A stretch of 33,667 nt of DNA from contig JANWHD010000017.1 of assembly GCA_025450585.1 (NCBI GenBank), positions 1 through 33,667 on the forward strand. The letters are read 5' to 3'. The notes below the pieces were generated by a model. It was not told the DNA's origin. It saw nothing but the letters and a program-made list of their open reading frames with translations, and did not search any database. Shown here in pieces: positions 13,974 through 23,396 of the stretch; the first letter of the stretch is position 1, and each line of letters starts with the position of its first letter. The translations under genes and the position numbers were made by a program. The stretch comes from Solirubrobacterales bacterium (GTDB taxonomy: Bacteria; Actinomycetota; Thermoleophilia; Solirubrobacterales; 70-9).

Positions 13974-16670
13974 ATGTCAGCAAGCGTGGGGTGCCCTAAG
14001 GGCAAGAGGGGTTTGGCCAAATTGACTTTCGGGCTGATCCTGCTGGCTTCAGCGATCCTCCCGATGTCGGCCAGCGCAGAATCCCCCGGGGTGACCACCG
14101 AAGCCGTCGGCGAAGTGACTTTCAGCGCTGCAGCCCTCCACGGCAGCGTCAACCCGCATGGTTTCGCAACCACCTACCGCTTCGAATACGGCACAACGAC
14201 CTCCTACGGCACCAGCGTGCCGGTGCCGGACGAAAGCGGGGGATCCGGCACTAGCGGCGTCGAAGTCAGCGAAACGGCAAGCGGCCTGAAACCCAACACG
14301 ACCTATCACTTCCGCATCGCGGCGATCAGCGCCGAAGGCTCCAGCTTTGGGAAAGACGAAACGTTCACGACGAAAGTCGACCCCCGGTTCTCATTCGCCT
14401 CTGGCTCTGAAGGCACGGGCAACGGCCAATTCAAACTCCCCAGCGGCATTACGGTCGACTCCTCTAACAACATCTGGGTCGCCGACGCGGGCAACAACCG
14501 CATCCAGAAGTTCAACGCGAGCGGCGTATACCAGTCTAAATTCGGCTCTGAAGGTACAGGCAACGGCCAGTTCAAATCCCCCAAAGGCCTCGCCGTCGAT
14601 GTCAATGGCAACATCTGGGTCGCCGACACGGATAACGGCCGCATCCAGAAGTTCAATTCCAAAGGCGAATACCAATCCAAAATCGGCTCCGAAGGCACGG
14701 GCGCTGGCCAGTTCAAATCCCCCAAAGGCCTCGCCGTCGATGTCAATGGCAACATCTGGGTCGCCGACACGGGAAACAACCGCATCCAGAAGTTCAACGC
14801 GAGCGGCGTGTACCAGTTCCAATTCGGCTCTGAAGGCACGGGCAACGGCCAATTCAAACTCCCCAGCGGCATTACGGTCGACTCCTCTAACAACATCTGG
14901 GTCGCCGACACGGGCAACAACCGCATCCAGAGGTTCAACGCGAGCGGCGTATACCAGTCTAAATTCGGCTCTGAAGGCACAGGCAACGGCCAGTTCAAAT
15001 CCCCCAGCGGCATCGTGATCGACACCGGAGGAAAGCTCTGGGTGACGGATACTGGAAATTTCCGTATCCAGGGATTCAGCCTCGGGGGCGAATACCTGAG
15101 TCAATTCGGATCTCTTGGCGCTGGCGCTGGACAACTGGGCGAACCCACGGGGGTCGCAGCGGACGCCGAAGGGAGCATCTGGGTCGCAGACACCAGTGGC
15201 AACCGCATCCAGAAGTGGACACCCAACAGGCCCGCTACTACCACCAAAGCCGCGAATAAAGTGAGCTTCAAAGCAGCAGCCTTGCACGGCACCGTCAATC
15301 CCAACGGCCTAGAAACCACTTACCGCTTCGAATACGGTCCCACGACCTCCTACGGCACCAGCGTGCCGGTGCCAGACAAAGCCATCGGCTCGGGAACGGG
15401 CAACGTCGAAGTCAGCGAGGAAATCAGCGGACTTAGCGGGAGCACGACTTACCATTTCCGTTTGACTGCGACCAATGCCGAAGGCACCAGATTTGGAACA
15501 GACGAAACGTTGGAAACAACCGAGAGCAATGGCTTCGCCTTCGCCTTTGGAAGCGCCGGATCCGGCAACGGTCAGTTCTATGAACCGTCGAGCATCGAGA
15601 TCGACTCCGAAGGCAACATCTGGGTCACCGATGCAGGCAACGGCCGCATCCAGAAGTTCGACCCCAAAGGCAAATACCTATCCAAATTCGGCAGTGAAGG
15701 ATCAGGCGACGGAGAATTCTATTTCCCTTACGGCATCGAGATCGACTCCGAAGACAACATCTGGGTCGCCGACACGTTCAACAACCGAATCCAGAAGTTC
15801 GACTCCACAGGCAAATACCTGTTCAAATTCGGTTCCGAAGGCACTGGCGACGGAGAATTCTATGGTCCCTTAGGCATAGCGATCGACTCCGAAGGCAACA
15901 TCTGGGTCACCGATGCAGGCAACGGCCGCATCCAGAAGTTCGACCCCAAAGGCGAATACCTATCCAAATTCGGCAGTGAAGGATCAGGCGACGGAGAATT
16001 CTACAATCCCTTAGGCATAGCGATCGACTCCGAAGGCAACATCTTGGTCGTTGATTCAGGTCACAATCGCATCCAGAAGTTCGACTCCGAAGGCGAATAC
16101 CTATCCAAATTTGGCTCCGAAGGGTCCGGCAACGGCCAGTTCTACGGCCCCCTCGGCATCGAGATCGACTCCGAAGGCAACATCTGGGTCGCCGACACGT
16201 TCAACAATCGCATCCAGAAGTTCGACTCCGAAGGCGAATACCTATCCAAATTTGGCTCCGAAGGGTCCGGCAACGGCCAGTTCTACGGTCCCTTCGACAT
16301 CGCTACCAGTTTGACGGGGAGCATCTGGGTGGCCGATACCTACAACAACCGCGCGCAGAAGTGGAATCCCAACCGTCCGACGACATTTACCGAAGTCGCC
16401 GATAAATTGACGAAAGAAGCCGCAGCCCTGCACGGCACCGTCAACCCCAACGGCCTCGAAACCACTTACCGCTTCGAATACGGTCCCACGACCTCCTACG
16501 GCACCAGCGTGCCGGTGCCAGACAAAGCCATCGGCTCGGGAACGGGCAACGTCGAAGTCAGCGAGGAAATCAGCGGGCTGAAATCCGCAACTATGTATCA
16601 CCTCCGCGTGGTCGCTACCAGCGTCGAAGGCACCAGCTTCGGGAAAGACGAAACGTTCACGACCAAATAA
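13974..16670 (+). CDS. Secreted protein: fn3-like, 6xNHL, fn3-like, 6xNHL, fn3-like
   Basis: This 898-residue exported protein has a signal peptide (1-35) with cleavage expected after MSASA. A fibronectin III/Ig-like domain recurs at about 39-134, 421-515 and 803-898; each copy carries (L)HGxVNPxG, TYRFEYGxTTSYGTSVPVPD and an ending such as GKDETFTTK. Between them are two arrays of six NHL blades (about 137-418 and 521-798), each blade about 47 residues with (N)IWVADTGNNRIQKF. Six blades make one closed beta-propeller, so the shape is beads: fn3, propeller, fn3, propeller, fn3. No membrane anchor, sortase motif or catalytic residue is seen, so it is probably released or wall-associated and may bind protein or polysaccharide. 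A paralog lies at 25816. Start: ATG with GGGGAG upstream. Confidence 0.9.
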   Translation: MSASVGCPKGKRGLAKLTFGLILLASAILPMSASAESPGVTTEAVGEVTFSAAALHGSVNPHGFATTYRFEYGTTTSYGTSVPVPDESGGSGTSGVEVSETASGLKPNTTYHFRIAAISAEGSSFGKDETFTTKVDPRFSFASGSEGTGNGQFKLPSGITVDSSNNIWVADAGNNRIQKFNASGVYQSKFGSEGTGNGQFKSPKGLAVDVNGNIWVADTDNGRIQKFNSKGEYQSKIGSEGTGAGQFKSPKGLAVDVNGNIWVADTGNNRIQKFNASGVYQFQFGSEGTGNGQFKLPSGITVDSSNNIWVADTGNNRIQRFNASGVYQSKFGSEGTGNGQFKSPSGIVIDTGGKLWVTDTGNFRIQGFSLGGEYLSQFGSLGAGAGQLGEPTGVAADAEGSIWVADTSGNRIQKWTPNRPATTTKAANKVSFKAAALHGTVNPNGLETTYRFEYGPTTSYGTSVPVPDKAIGSGTGNVEVSEEISGLSGSTTYHFRLTATNAEGTRFGTDETLETTESNGFAFAFGSAGSGNGQFYEPSSIEIDSEGNIWVTDAGNGRIQKFDPKGKYLSKFGSEGSGDGEFYFPYGIEIDSEDNIWVADTFNNRIQKFDSTGKYLFKFGSEGTGDGEFYGPLGIAIDSEGNIWVTDAGNGRIQKFDPKGEYLSKFGSEGSGDGEFYNPLGIAIDSEGNILVVDSGHNRIQKFDSEGEYLSKFGSEGSGNGQFYGPLGIEIDSEGNIWVADTFNNRIQKFDSEGEYLSKFGSEGSGNGQFYGPFDIATSLTGSIWVADTYNNRAQKWNPNRPTTFTEVADKLTKEAAALHGTVNPNGLETTYRFEYGPTTSYGTSVPVPDKAIGSGTGNVEVSEEISGLKSATMYHLRVVATSVEGTSFGKDETFTTK
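14395..15226 (+). repeat. NHL blade repeat array 1 (six 141-bp units)
   Basis: Six tandem units of about 141 bp encode the first propeller. A segment of roughly 180 bp starting at 14403 recurs almost unchanged at 14826, 423 bp away, which is three blades. A three-blade block has therefore been copied or homogenised recently. The last two units are more diverged. Confidence 0.85.
15535..16367 (+). repeat. NHL blade repeat array 2 (six 141-bp units)
   Basis: Six tandem units of about 141 bp encode the second propeller. Near-identical stretches recur 282 bp apart (about 15600 and 15882, two blades) and 141 bp apart (about 16080 and 16221, one blade). The fn3-like DNA before and after this array (from about 15284 and about 16430) is also nearly identical for roughly 150 bp, so the array is bounded by a long direct repeat. 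Confidence 0.85.
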
Positions 16671-16715
16671 AAGACCCTCCCTATCCCGGGATGAGATGGG
16701 GAGTAGAGTGGGTGG

Positions 16716-17351
16716 CTAGCCGCCGTCTCCGTTGTCCTCGAACAGCGCGACTAGCCTCGCCCGACAGAACTCCCACTGCTTGCGGTTGCGGTCGTCGCCG
16801 GGGTGGAGGGTGTCGAGCAGGGCGAGACCGCGGGCGGTTGCGGCGGCCATCTCGACCAGGCGCTCGAAGTCTGTGCGGCCGGCCTGGTCGGGGAAGAGGC
16901 GGCGGGCCAGCTCCAGGGTCTGGCGGTCGAGCTCGCGTTCGACGCTGACGAGGGCGGCTCGCAGCTCGTCGTCGGTGCGGGCGTCGGTCCAGAGGTCGAG
17001 TGCTGCCTGGTAGAGCGGGCTGGCGTAGTTGGACCAGATGAAGTCGAGGCCGGCGGCGACCCGCTCGCGGCCGGTGGGGAGGGCGTCGGCGGCGGCCAGC
17101 TGCTCGGCCGAGCGGCGGCGGGCCAGGCGCTCGATCGCCGCGGCGACCAGGGCCTGACGGGTCTGGAAGTGGTGTAGGTGGGCGCCGCGGGAGAGGCCGG
17201 CGCGCTCGGCGACGCCGGCCGTCGTCACGTTCGCGTAGCCGTCCTCAACCAGCGAGGCGATCGTGGCGTCGAGCAGGGCTTCGCGGGTGGCGGAGCTGCG
17301 CTCGGCCTGGCTGCGGCGGGCGGGAGTCTCAGCGGTCGGCACGGGAGGCAA
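16716..17351 (-). CDS. TetR/AcrR-family transcriptional regulator
   Basis: This 211-residue protein has an N-terminal TetR helix-turn-helix (about 20-68): TREALLDATIASLVEDGYAN, then VAERAGLSRGAHLHHFQTRQAL. An all-helical ligand-binding domain follows. It is transcribed away from the beta-oxidation genes at 17440, with 88 bp between, so by the usual TetR arrangement it probably represses them and is released by an acyl-CoA or fatty-acid ligand. The start is TTG at 17351, with GTG at 17342 as an alternative. The stop is 45 bp from the convergent end of the NHL gene. Confidence 0.9.
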   Translation of the reverse strand: MPPVPTAETPARRSQAERSSATREALLDATIASLVEDGYANVTTAGVAERAGLSRGAHLHHFQTRQALVAAAIERLARRRSAEQLAAADALPTGRERVAAGLDFIWSNYASPLYQAALDLWTDARTDDELRAALVSVERELDRQTLELARRLFPDQAGRTDFERLVEMAAATARGLALLDTLHPGDDRNRKQWEFCRARLVALFEDNGDGG

Positions 17352-17368
17352 TGCTAGTAAAGTTTGCG

Positions 17369-17380
17369 TTCACGACTGAA
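17369..17380. promoter_or_regulatory. Possible TetR operator
   Basis: TTCA-CGAC-TGAA is a small perfect inverted repeat in the divergent region between the TetR gene and the thiolase operon. It is the only clear symmetry there, but the arms are short and chance is not excluded. Confidence 0.25.
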
Positions 17381-17439
17381 TGTTATGCTGCCGCGCCGCA
17401 GCCGAACCGAACCGACTTCGAACCAAGAGGAGCTTGAAC

Positions 17440-18657
<1,218 letters not shown>

Positions 18658-20859
18658 ATGACTGAGAGCACGACGATTCGCTACGAGCGCGGCGAGGACG
18701 GCATCGTCGTCCTCACGCTCGACGACCCCAATCAGTCGGCCAACACCATGAACGCCGCCTACGTCGCCTCGATGGGGGCGACTGTGGACCGGCTCGAGGC
18801 CGAGAAGGACGAGATCAAGGGTGTCGTCCTCACCTCGGCGAAGAAGACCTTCTTCGCCGGCGGCGACCTCAACGACCTCAAGCAGGTGCGGCCGGAGCAC
18901 GCGGCCGAACTGGCCGAGGGGCTGCGCGTGGTCAAGGGCCAGCTGCGCCGGCTGGAGACGCTCGGCGTCCCGGTCGTCGCCGCGATCAACGGCGCCGCCC
19001 TCGGCGGCGGCCTGGAGATCGCCCTCGCGACCCACCACCGGATCGCTGTCGAGGGCTCAAAGGTCAAGCTCGGCTTCCCCGAGGTCAAACTCGGCCTGCT
19101 GCCGGGCGGCGGCGGCGTCGTCCGCTCGGTGCGCATGTTCGGCATCGCCGACGCGCTGATGAAGCTGCTGCTGCAGGGGAAAGAACTGCGTCCGGACAAG
19201 GCGCTGGAGATGGACCTGATCGGCGAGATCGTCGCCACCCAGGAGGACCTGGTCCCGGCCGCCAAGGCCTGGATCGAAGCCAACCCCGAGGCGGTCCAGC
19301 CCTGGGACGCCCCCGGCTACAAGATGCCGGGCGGCACCCCTTCCAACCCGAAGCTGGCCCAGACCCTGCCCGCCTTCCCCTCCAACCTGCGCAAGCAGCT
19401 GAAGGGCGCCAACTACCCGGCCCCGCACCACATCATGTCGGCGGCGGTCGAGGGCGCCCAGGTCGACTTCGACAACGCGATCGAGATCGAGGGCCGCTAC
19501 TTCGTCGACCTCGCCACCGGCCAGGTGGCGAAGAACATGATCCAGGCCTTCTTCTTCGATCTGCAGGAGGTCAACGGGGCCCGTAACCGGCCGGAGGAGA
19601 TCGAGTCCTTCGAGCCGAGCAAGATGGTCGTTCTCGGCGCCGGGATGATGGGCGCCGCGATCGCCTACGTCAGCGCCAAGGCCGGAATCGAGGTCGTGCT
19701 CAAGGACGTCGATCTCGAGGCCGCCGAGCGCGGCAAGGGCTACTCGCAGGGGCTGGTCGAGAAGGCCGTCTCGCGCGGTCGCATGAGCGAGGAGAAGGGC
19801 GCCGAGCTGCTCGCGCGCATCACTCCCACAGCCGACCCGGCCGACGCCGCAGGCGCCGACCTGGTGATCGAGGCGGTTTTCGAGGACCCCGCGGTGAAGG
19901 CTCAGGTCTTCGCCGAGATCGAGCCGCACCTCGCTGAGGGCGCGCTGCTCGGATCCAACACCTCGACCCTGCCGATCACCGGCCTGGCTGAGGGGGTCAG
20001 CCGCCCGGCCGACTTCATCGGGCTGCACTTCTTCAGCCCGGTGGACAAGATGCCGCTGCTGGAGATCATCAAGGGCGAGCAGACCAGCGAGGAAACGCTC
20101 TACCGCGCCCTCGACGTCTCCAAGAAGATCCGCAAGACCCCGATCGTGGTCAACGACTCGCGCGGGTTCTTCACCTCGCGCGTGATCGGCACCTTCATCA
20201 ACGAGGGGATCGCGATGCTGACCGAGGGCATCCCCGCGCCGACGATCGAGCAGGCCTCCTCGCAGGCGGGCTACCCGGCGCCGGTGCTGCAGCTCTCCGA
20301 CGAGCTCAACCTCAACCTGATGCGGAAAATTCGCAAGGCGTACCAGGAGGCAATGGAAGCCGAGGGCAGCGCCTGGGCCGACCATCCCTCGACCACGGTG
20401 ATCGACCGCATGCTCGACGAGTTCGACCGCGGCGGCCGCCTCGCCGGCAAAGGGTTCTACGAGTACGGCGAGGACGGCAAGCGCACCGGGCTGTGGAAGG
20501 GCCTGAGCGAGGCCTTCCCAGCGGTCGAGGACCCCTCCTCGATCTCGCTGAGGGACCTCGAGGAGCGGATGATGTTCGCCGAGTCGCTGGAGACCGTGAA
20601 GTGCATCGACGAGGGCGTCATCGAGTCCGTCGCCGACGCCAACATCGGCTCGATCTTCGGGATCGGGTTCCCGGCCTGGACCGGCGGCGTGCTCCAGTAC
20701 ATCGACGGCTACGAGGGCGGCGCGGCCGGCTTCGTCGCCCGGGCGCGCGAGCTGGCCGAGAAATACGGCGAGCGCTTCGAGCCCCCGGCGTCCCTGGTCG
20801 AGAAGGCCGAGCGCGGCGAGACCTACGCCGACCAGGCCGAACTCGTCGCGAGCGCGTAG
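18658..20859 (+). CDS. fadB: Enoyl-CoA hydratase / 3-hydroxyacyl-CoA dehydrogenase (FadB/FadJ-like)
   Basis: This 733-residue two-function beta-oxidation enzyme begins with a crotonase domain (1-200): FFAGGDLNDL, NGAALGGGLEIAL with Glu120, and PEVKLGLLPGGGG with Glu142, the two hydratase acids. The 3-hydroxyacyl-CoA dehydrogenase domain has NAD motif GAGMMG (327-332), SNTSTLP and His457 in GLHFFSPVDKMPL. C-terminal helical domains contain RGFFTSRV and GKGFYEYGEDGK. It hydrates enoyl-CoA and oxidises the 3-hydroxyacyl-CoA for the thiolase upstream. The ATG immediately follows the thiolase stop. An acyl-CoA dehydrogenase follows after 12 bp. Confidence 0.96.
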   Translation: MTESTTIRYERGEDGIVVLTLDDPNQSANTMNAAYVASMGATVDRLEAEKDEIKGVVLTSAKKTFFAGGDLNDLKQVRPEHAAELAEGLRVVKGQLRRLETLGVPVVAAINGAALGGGLEIALATHHRIAVEGSKVKLGFPEVKLGLLPGGGGVVRSVRMFGIADALMKLLLQGKELRPDKALEMDLIGEIVATQEDLVPAAKAWIEANPEAVQPWDAPGYKMPGGTPSNPKLAQTLPAFPSNLRKQLKGANYPAPHHIMSAAVEGAQVDFDNAIEIEGRYFVDLATGQVAKNMIQAFFFDLQEVNGARNRPEEIESFEPSKMVVLGAGMMGAAIAYVSAKAGIEVVLKDVDLEAAERGKGYSQGLVEKAVSRGRMSEEKGAELLARITPTADPADAAGADLVIEAVFEDPAVKAQVFAEIEPHLAEGALLGSNTSTLPITGLAEGVSRPADFIGLHFFSPVDKMPLLEIIKGEQTSEETLYRALDVSKKIRKTPIVVNDSRGFFTSRVIGTFINEGIAMLTEGIPAPTIEQASSQAGYPAPVLQLSDELNLNLMRKIRKAYQEAMEAEGSAWADHPSTTVIDRMLDEFDRGGRLAGKGFYEYGEDGKRTGLWKGLSEAFPAVEDPSSISLRDLEERMMFAESLETVKCIDEGVIESVADANIGSIFGIGFPAWTGGVLQYIDGYEGGAAGFVARARELAEKYGERFEPPASLVEKAERGETYADQAELVASA

Positions 20860-20871
20860 GAGGAGATCGAG

Positions 20872-22014
20872 ATGCCAGTTACCTTCACCAGCGAGCAGGA
20901 AGCATTCGCCGAAGCGATCCGCGACTTCGCGTCCCGCGAGTGCGGGACGCGGGAGCAGCGCGACGCCCTCACCAACGGCGGGCAGGAGGTCCACAACCAC
21001 GAGCTGTACGCCAAGATCGCCGATCTCGGCTGGCTCGGAATCGCGGTCGCCGAGGAGTACGGGGGCACGGGCGGCGGCATGGTCGACCTCTGTCTCTTCC
21101 TCGAGGAGATGGCCTACGGCCAGATCCCGATCGGCGGCTTCCCCGTCACCGCGATCACGGCCGGCGCCTACGAGCGCTTCGGCACCGACGCGCAGAAAGA
21201 GGAGATCCTCGGCGGGATCGTCAAGGGCTTGGTCGAGGCGATCGCGATGTCCGAGCCCGAGGCCGGCTCCGACGTCGGAGCGCTGCGCTGCAAGGCGGTG
21301 CGCGAGAACGGCGGCTACACGATCAACGGCCAGAAGACGTGGATCTCCGAGGCGCACGTCGCCGACCACATCCTGCTCGTCTGCCGCACCGACGACAGCG
21401 GCTCCAAGCACGAGGGCCTGACGATGCTGAGCATCCCCAAAGGCACGGAGGGGGTCGAGATCCGCGGCATCGACACGATGGGCGGGAGGATCGTCAACGA
21501 CGTCTTCTTCGACGACTGCCACGTTCCCGCCGAGAACCTGCTCGGCGAGGAAGGCAAGGCCTGGATGCAGCTGATGGCGGGGCTCAACGTCGAGCGGCTG
21601 ATCATCGCCGCGCAGTCGCTGGGCATCGCCCGGCGGGCGATGGACGACGTGCTGGTCTACGTCAAGGAGCGCAAGCAGTTCGGCCGCCCGATCGGCAGCT
21701 TCCAGACGATCTCCCACCGGCTCGCCGACCTCGCGACCGAGTTCGAGTGCAGCCGCCTGCTCACCTACGACGTCGCCGCGCGCGTCGATGCCAACCCGAC
21801 CCAGCTCTTCCCCCGCGAGGCCTCGATGGCCAAGCTCAAGGTGACGGAAACCGCGAAGAAGATCTCGCTCGAAGGGATGCAGATGATGGGCGGCTACGGC
21901 TACGCGACCGAGTACGACATGGAGCGCCACGTCCGCACAACCTTGGTCTCCACCATCTACGGTGGCACCAGTGAGATCCAGCGGGAAATCATCGCCAAGA
22001 CGATGGGGCTTTGA
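20872..22014 (+). CDS. Acyl-CoA dehydrogenase
   Basis: This 380-residue FAD enzyme has the family signature SEPEAGSDVGALRCKAV and the C-terminal GGYGYATEYDMERHVRTT...IYGGTSEIQREII. In medium-chain enzymes the catalytic Glu sits at the first residue of the GGTSEIQ loop (YEGT); here it is Gly. Glu241 in LNVERL occupies the alternative position used by isovaleryl- and long-chain-type enzymes, so it is the likely base. It introduces the 2,3-double bond that feeds the hydratase upstream. A strong Shine-Dalgarno (AGGAGGAG) lies before the ATG. It completes a thiolase, multifunctional enzyme, dehydrogenase operon; the electron-transfer flavoprotein is not in view. Confidence 0.95.
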   Translation: MPVTFTSEQEAFAEAIRDFASRECGTREQRDALTNGGQEVHNHELYAKIADLGWLGIAVAEEYGGTGGGMVDLCLFLEEMAYGQIPIGGFPVTAITAGAYERFGTDAQKEEILGGIVKGLVEAIAMSEPEAGSDVGALRCKAVRENGGYTINGQKTWISEAHVADHILLVCRTDDSGSKHEGLTMLSIPKGTEGVEIRGIDTMGGRIVNDVFFDDCHVPAENLLGEEGKAWMQLMAGLNVERLIIAAQSLGIARRAMDDVLVYVKERKQFGRPIGSFQTISHRLADLATEFECSRLLTYDVAARVDANPTQLFPREASMAKLKVTETAKKISLEGMQMMGGYGYATEYDMERHVRTTLVSTIYGGTSEIQREIIAKTMGL

Positions 22015-22040
22015 GACAGCGGTAGTGGTGGCGGGCTGAG

Positions 22041-22919
22041 ATGGACAGCCCGCTGCTGGCCTCCATCGCGCTGCCGGTCGCGATCGCCGCGATCATGTGC
22101 AGCCTCGGCCTGGCGCTGACGCCGGCCGACTTTCGCCGTGTGCTCGTCGCCCCGCGCGGGGTCGCGATCGGGATGCTCAACCTGGCGTTGATCTCGCCCC
22201 TGCTCGCCTTCGTGATGGCCGAGCTCTTCGCGCTGCCGCCCGAGCTCGCCGTCGGCCTGGTCCTCCTGGGCGCCTCGCCGGGCGGGATGATGGCCAACAT
22301 GCTGACGCACCTGGCGCGGGGCGACACGGCGCTATCGGTGACGATGACGGCGATCAGCAGCGTCGCCTCCGTGGTGACGGTGCCGCTCTTTCTCGGGCTC
22401 TCCTCCGAGCACTTCGGCGCCGGGTCCCTGGGGGAGGTCAGCATGCCGGGCGTGGTCGCCCTGGTCTTCGCTATCACGGTGATCCCGGTGGGGACCGGCA
22501 TGGCGCTGCGCCGGCGGTGGCCCGAGCGTGTCGCGGTGGCCTATCCACGGGCCCGGGCCGCATCGCTTGCCCTCTTCGCCCTCGTCATCGTCGGCGCGAT
22601 CATCAGCGAGCACGACACCGTCGCCGAGAACGCCGCCGACGTGGCCGGGGCGGCCCTGGCGCTGAACCTGGCGGCGATGGCGATCAGCTTCGGGATCTCG
22701 AAGCTGGCCCGCCTCGACGATCGCCAGGCGACGGCGATCGCCCTCGAGCTCGGGATCCACAACGCGACGCTCGCGATTGCGGTCGGCGCATCGCTCGTCG
22801 CCGAGCTGTCGATTCCCGCCGCGGTCTACAGCTCCTTCATGCTCTTCACCGGAGGGCTCTTCGCCTGGGTGATGAGCCGCCGCAACGTCGCCGCCTCGGG
22901 CCGAGCGCTCGGGGCATGA
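22041..22919 (+). CDS. Bile acid:sodium symporter (BASS) family transporter
   Basis: This 292-residue membrane protein has about nine or ten hydrophobic helices. Characteristic stretches are MCSLGLALTPADFRRVL near the N terminus, the broken-helix motif LVLLGASPGGMMANMLTHLARGDTALSVTMTAISS (given here as family context, residues about 72-106) and ALELGIHNATLAIAV near the C terminus. These match BASS/NTCP-fold carriers that import organic anions with sodium. It begins 26 bp after the acyl-CoA dehydrogenase on the same strand, so it may bring in an acid degraded by this operon. The next gene overlaps its stop. Confidence 0.88.
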   Translation: MDSPLLASIALPVAIAAIMCSLGLALTPADFRRVLVAPRGVAIGMLNLALISPLLAFVMAELFALPPELAVGLVLLGASPGGMMANMLTHLARGDTALSVTMTAISSVASVVTVPLFLGLSSEHFGAGSLGEVSMPGVVALVFAITVIPVGTGMALRRRWPERVAVAYPRARAASLALFALVIVGAIISEHDTVAENAADVAGAALALNLAAMAISFGISKLARLDDRQATAIALELGIHNATLAIAVGASLVAELSIPAAVYSSFMLFTGGLFAWVMSRRNVAASGRALGA

Positions 22920-23359
22920 CCGGGTGCCGGTGCGCGCGCATCGCCACGCTGGCGGTCGCGCTGGCGCTGGCCGCGACGGCGGGCTGTGGGGACGGCGAAG
23001 GGGAGCCTGAAACCTCGCCGCCGCTGATCGAACGATCCGGTCCTGGGGGTCGCGAGGGCGCCGGCGACACGGTCGCGCCCTCGCACTGCCCGCCGGAGCT
23101 GCCCAGCTGCCGCACCGCCGAAGGGCGGATCGTCTTCGTCGAGCGGGTCGATCCCGACGGCGACGGCGACGCCCACTTCGTCATTGTCGATCCCGAGGGG
23201 ATCACGGGACCGGGGCTAACCGCGATCGACGTCCGCAAGGGCCTGCGGCCCGACCCCCTGCCGGGCCCCGGCGACCTGATCAGCGCCGCCGGCCCCGTCC
23301 AGACCGGCTCCTTCGACCAGAGCCAGATCCACGCGCTCGAGCTGCACGTCGGGCGCTGA
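22916..23359 (+). CDS. Small exported protein, putative lipoprotein
   Basis: The protein is 147 residues, starting at an ATG that overlaps the transporter stop (ATGA). The N terminus has Arg residues, a hydrophobic core (TLAVALALAATAG) and Cys24, giving an imperfect lipobox (T-A-G-C, lacking Leu at -3). The mature part starts with an acidic and Pro-rich linker, followed by about 75 residues with two cysteines (HCPPELPSC), VDPDGDGDAHFVIVD and LHVGR. The Asp-rich DPDGDGD could hold calcium. No family is recognised. Overlap suggests co-translation with the BASS transporter, possibly as its extracytoplasmic partner. Confidence 0.65.
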   Translation: MTGCRCARIATLAVALALAATAGCGDGEGEPETSPPLIERSGPGGREGAGDTVAPSHCPPELPSCRTAEGRIVFVERVDPDGDGDAHFVIVDPEGITGPGLTAIDVRKGLRPDPLPGPGDLISAAGPVQTGSFDQSQIHALELHVGR

Positions 23360-23396
23360 CTTGCGTGCCCAGCCCGATCGGTGAGAGGGTGGGGGC

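Noticed and set aside
14306..15025. A repetitive 239-residue minus-strand protein
   Set aside because: It is the antisense reading of NHL array 1; the repetition comes from the coding repeats.
14395..16367. Tandem repeats as a possible CRISPR or minisatellite array
   Set aside because: Units are 141 bp, in frame, and encode NHL blades with no spacers, so they are protein-coding repeats.
19057..21930. A 957-residue open frame on the minus strand
   Set aside because: It is antisense to the FadB-like and acyl-CoA dehydrogenase genes, with low-complexity Gly/Arg/Val/Asp-rich translation and no domain; typical of high-GC DNA.
22097..23359. A 420-residue version of the lipoprotein
   Set aside because: The first 273 codons are an Arg/Gly-rich shadow of the BASS transporter; the signal-peptide start is at 22916.
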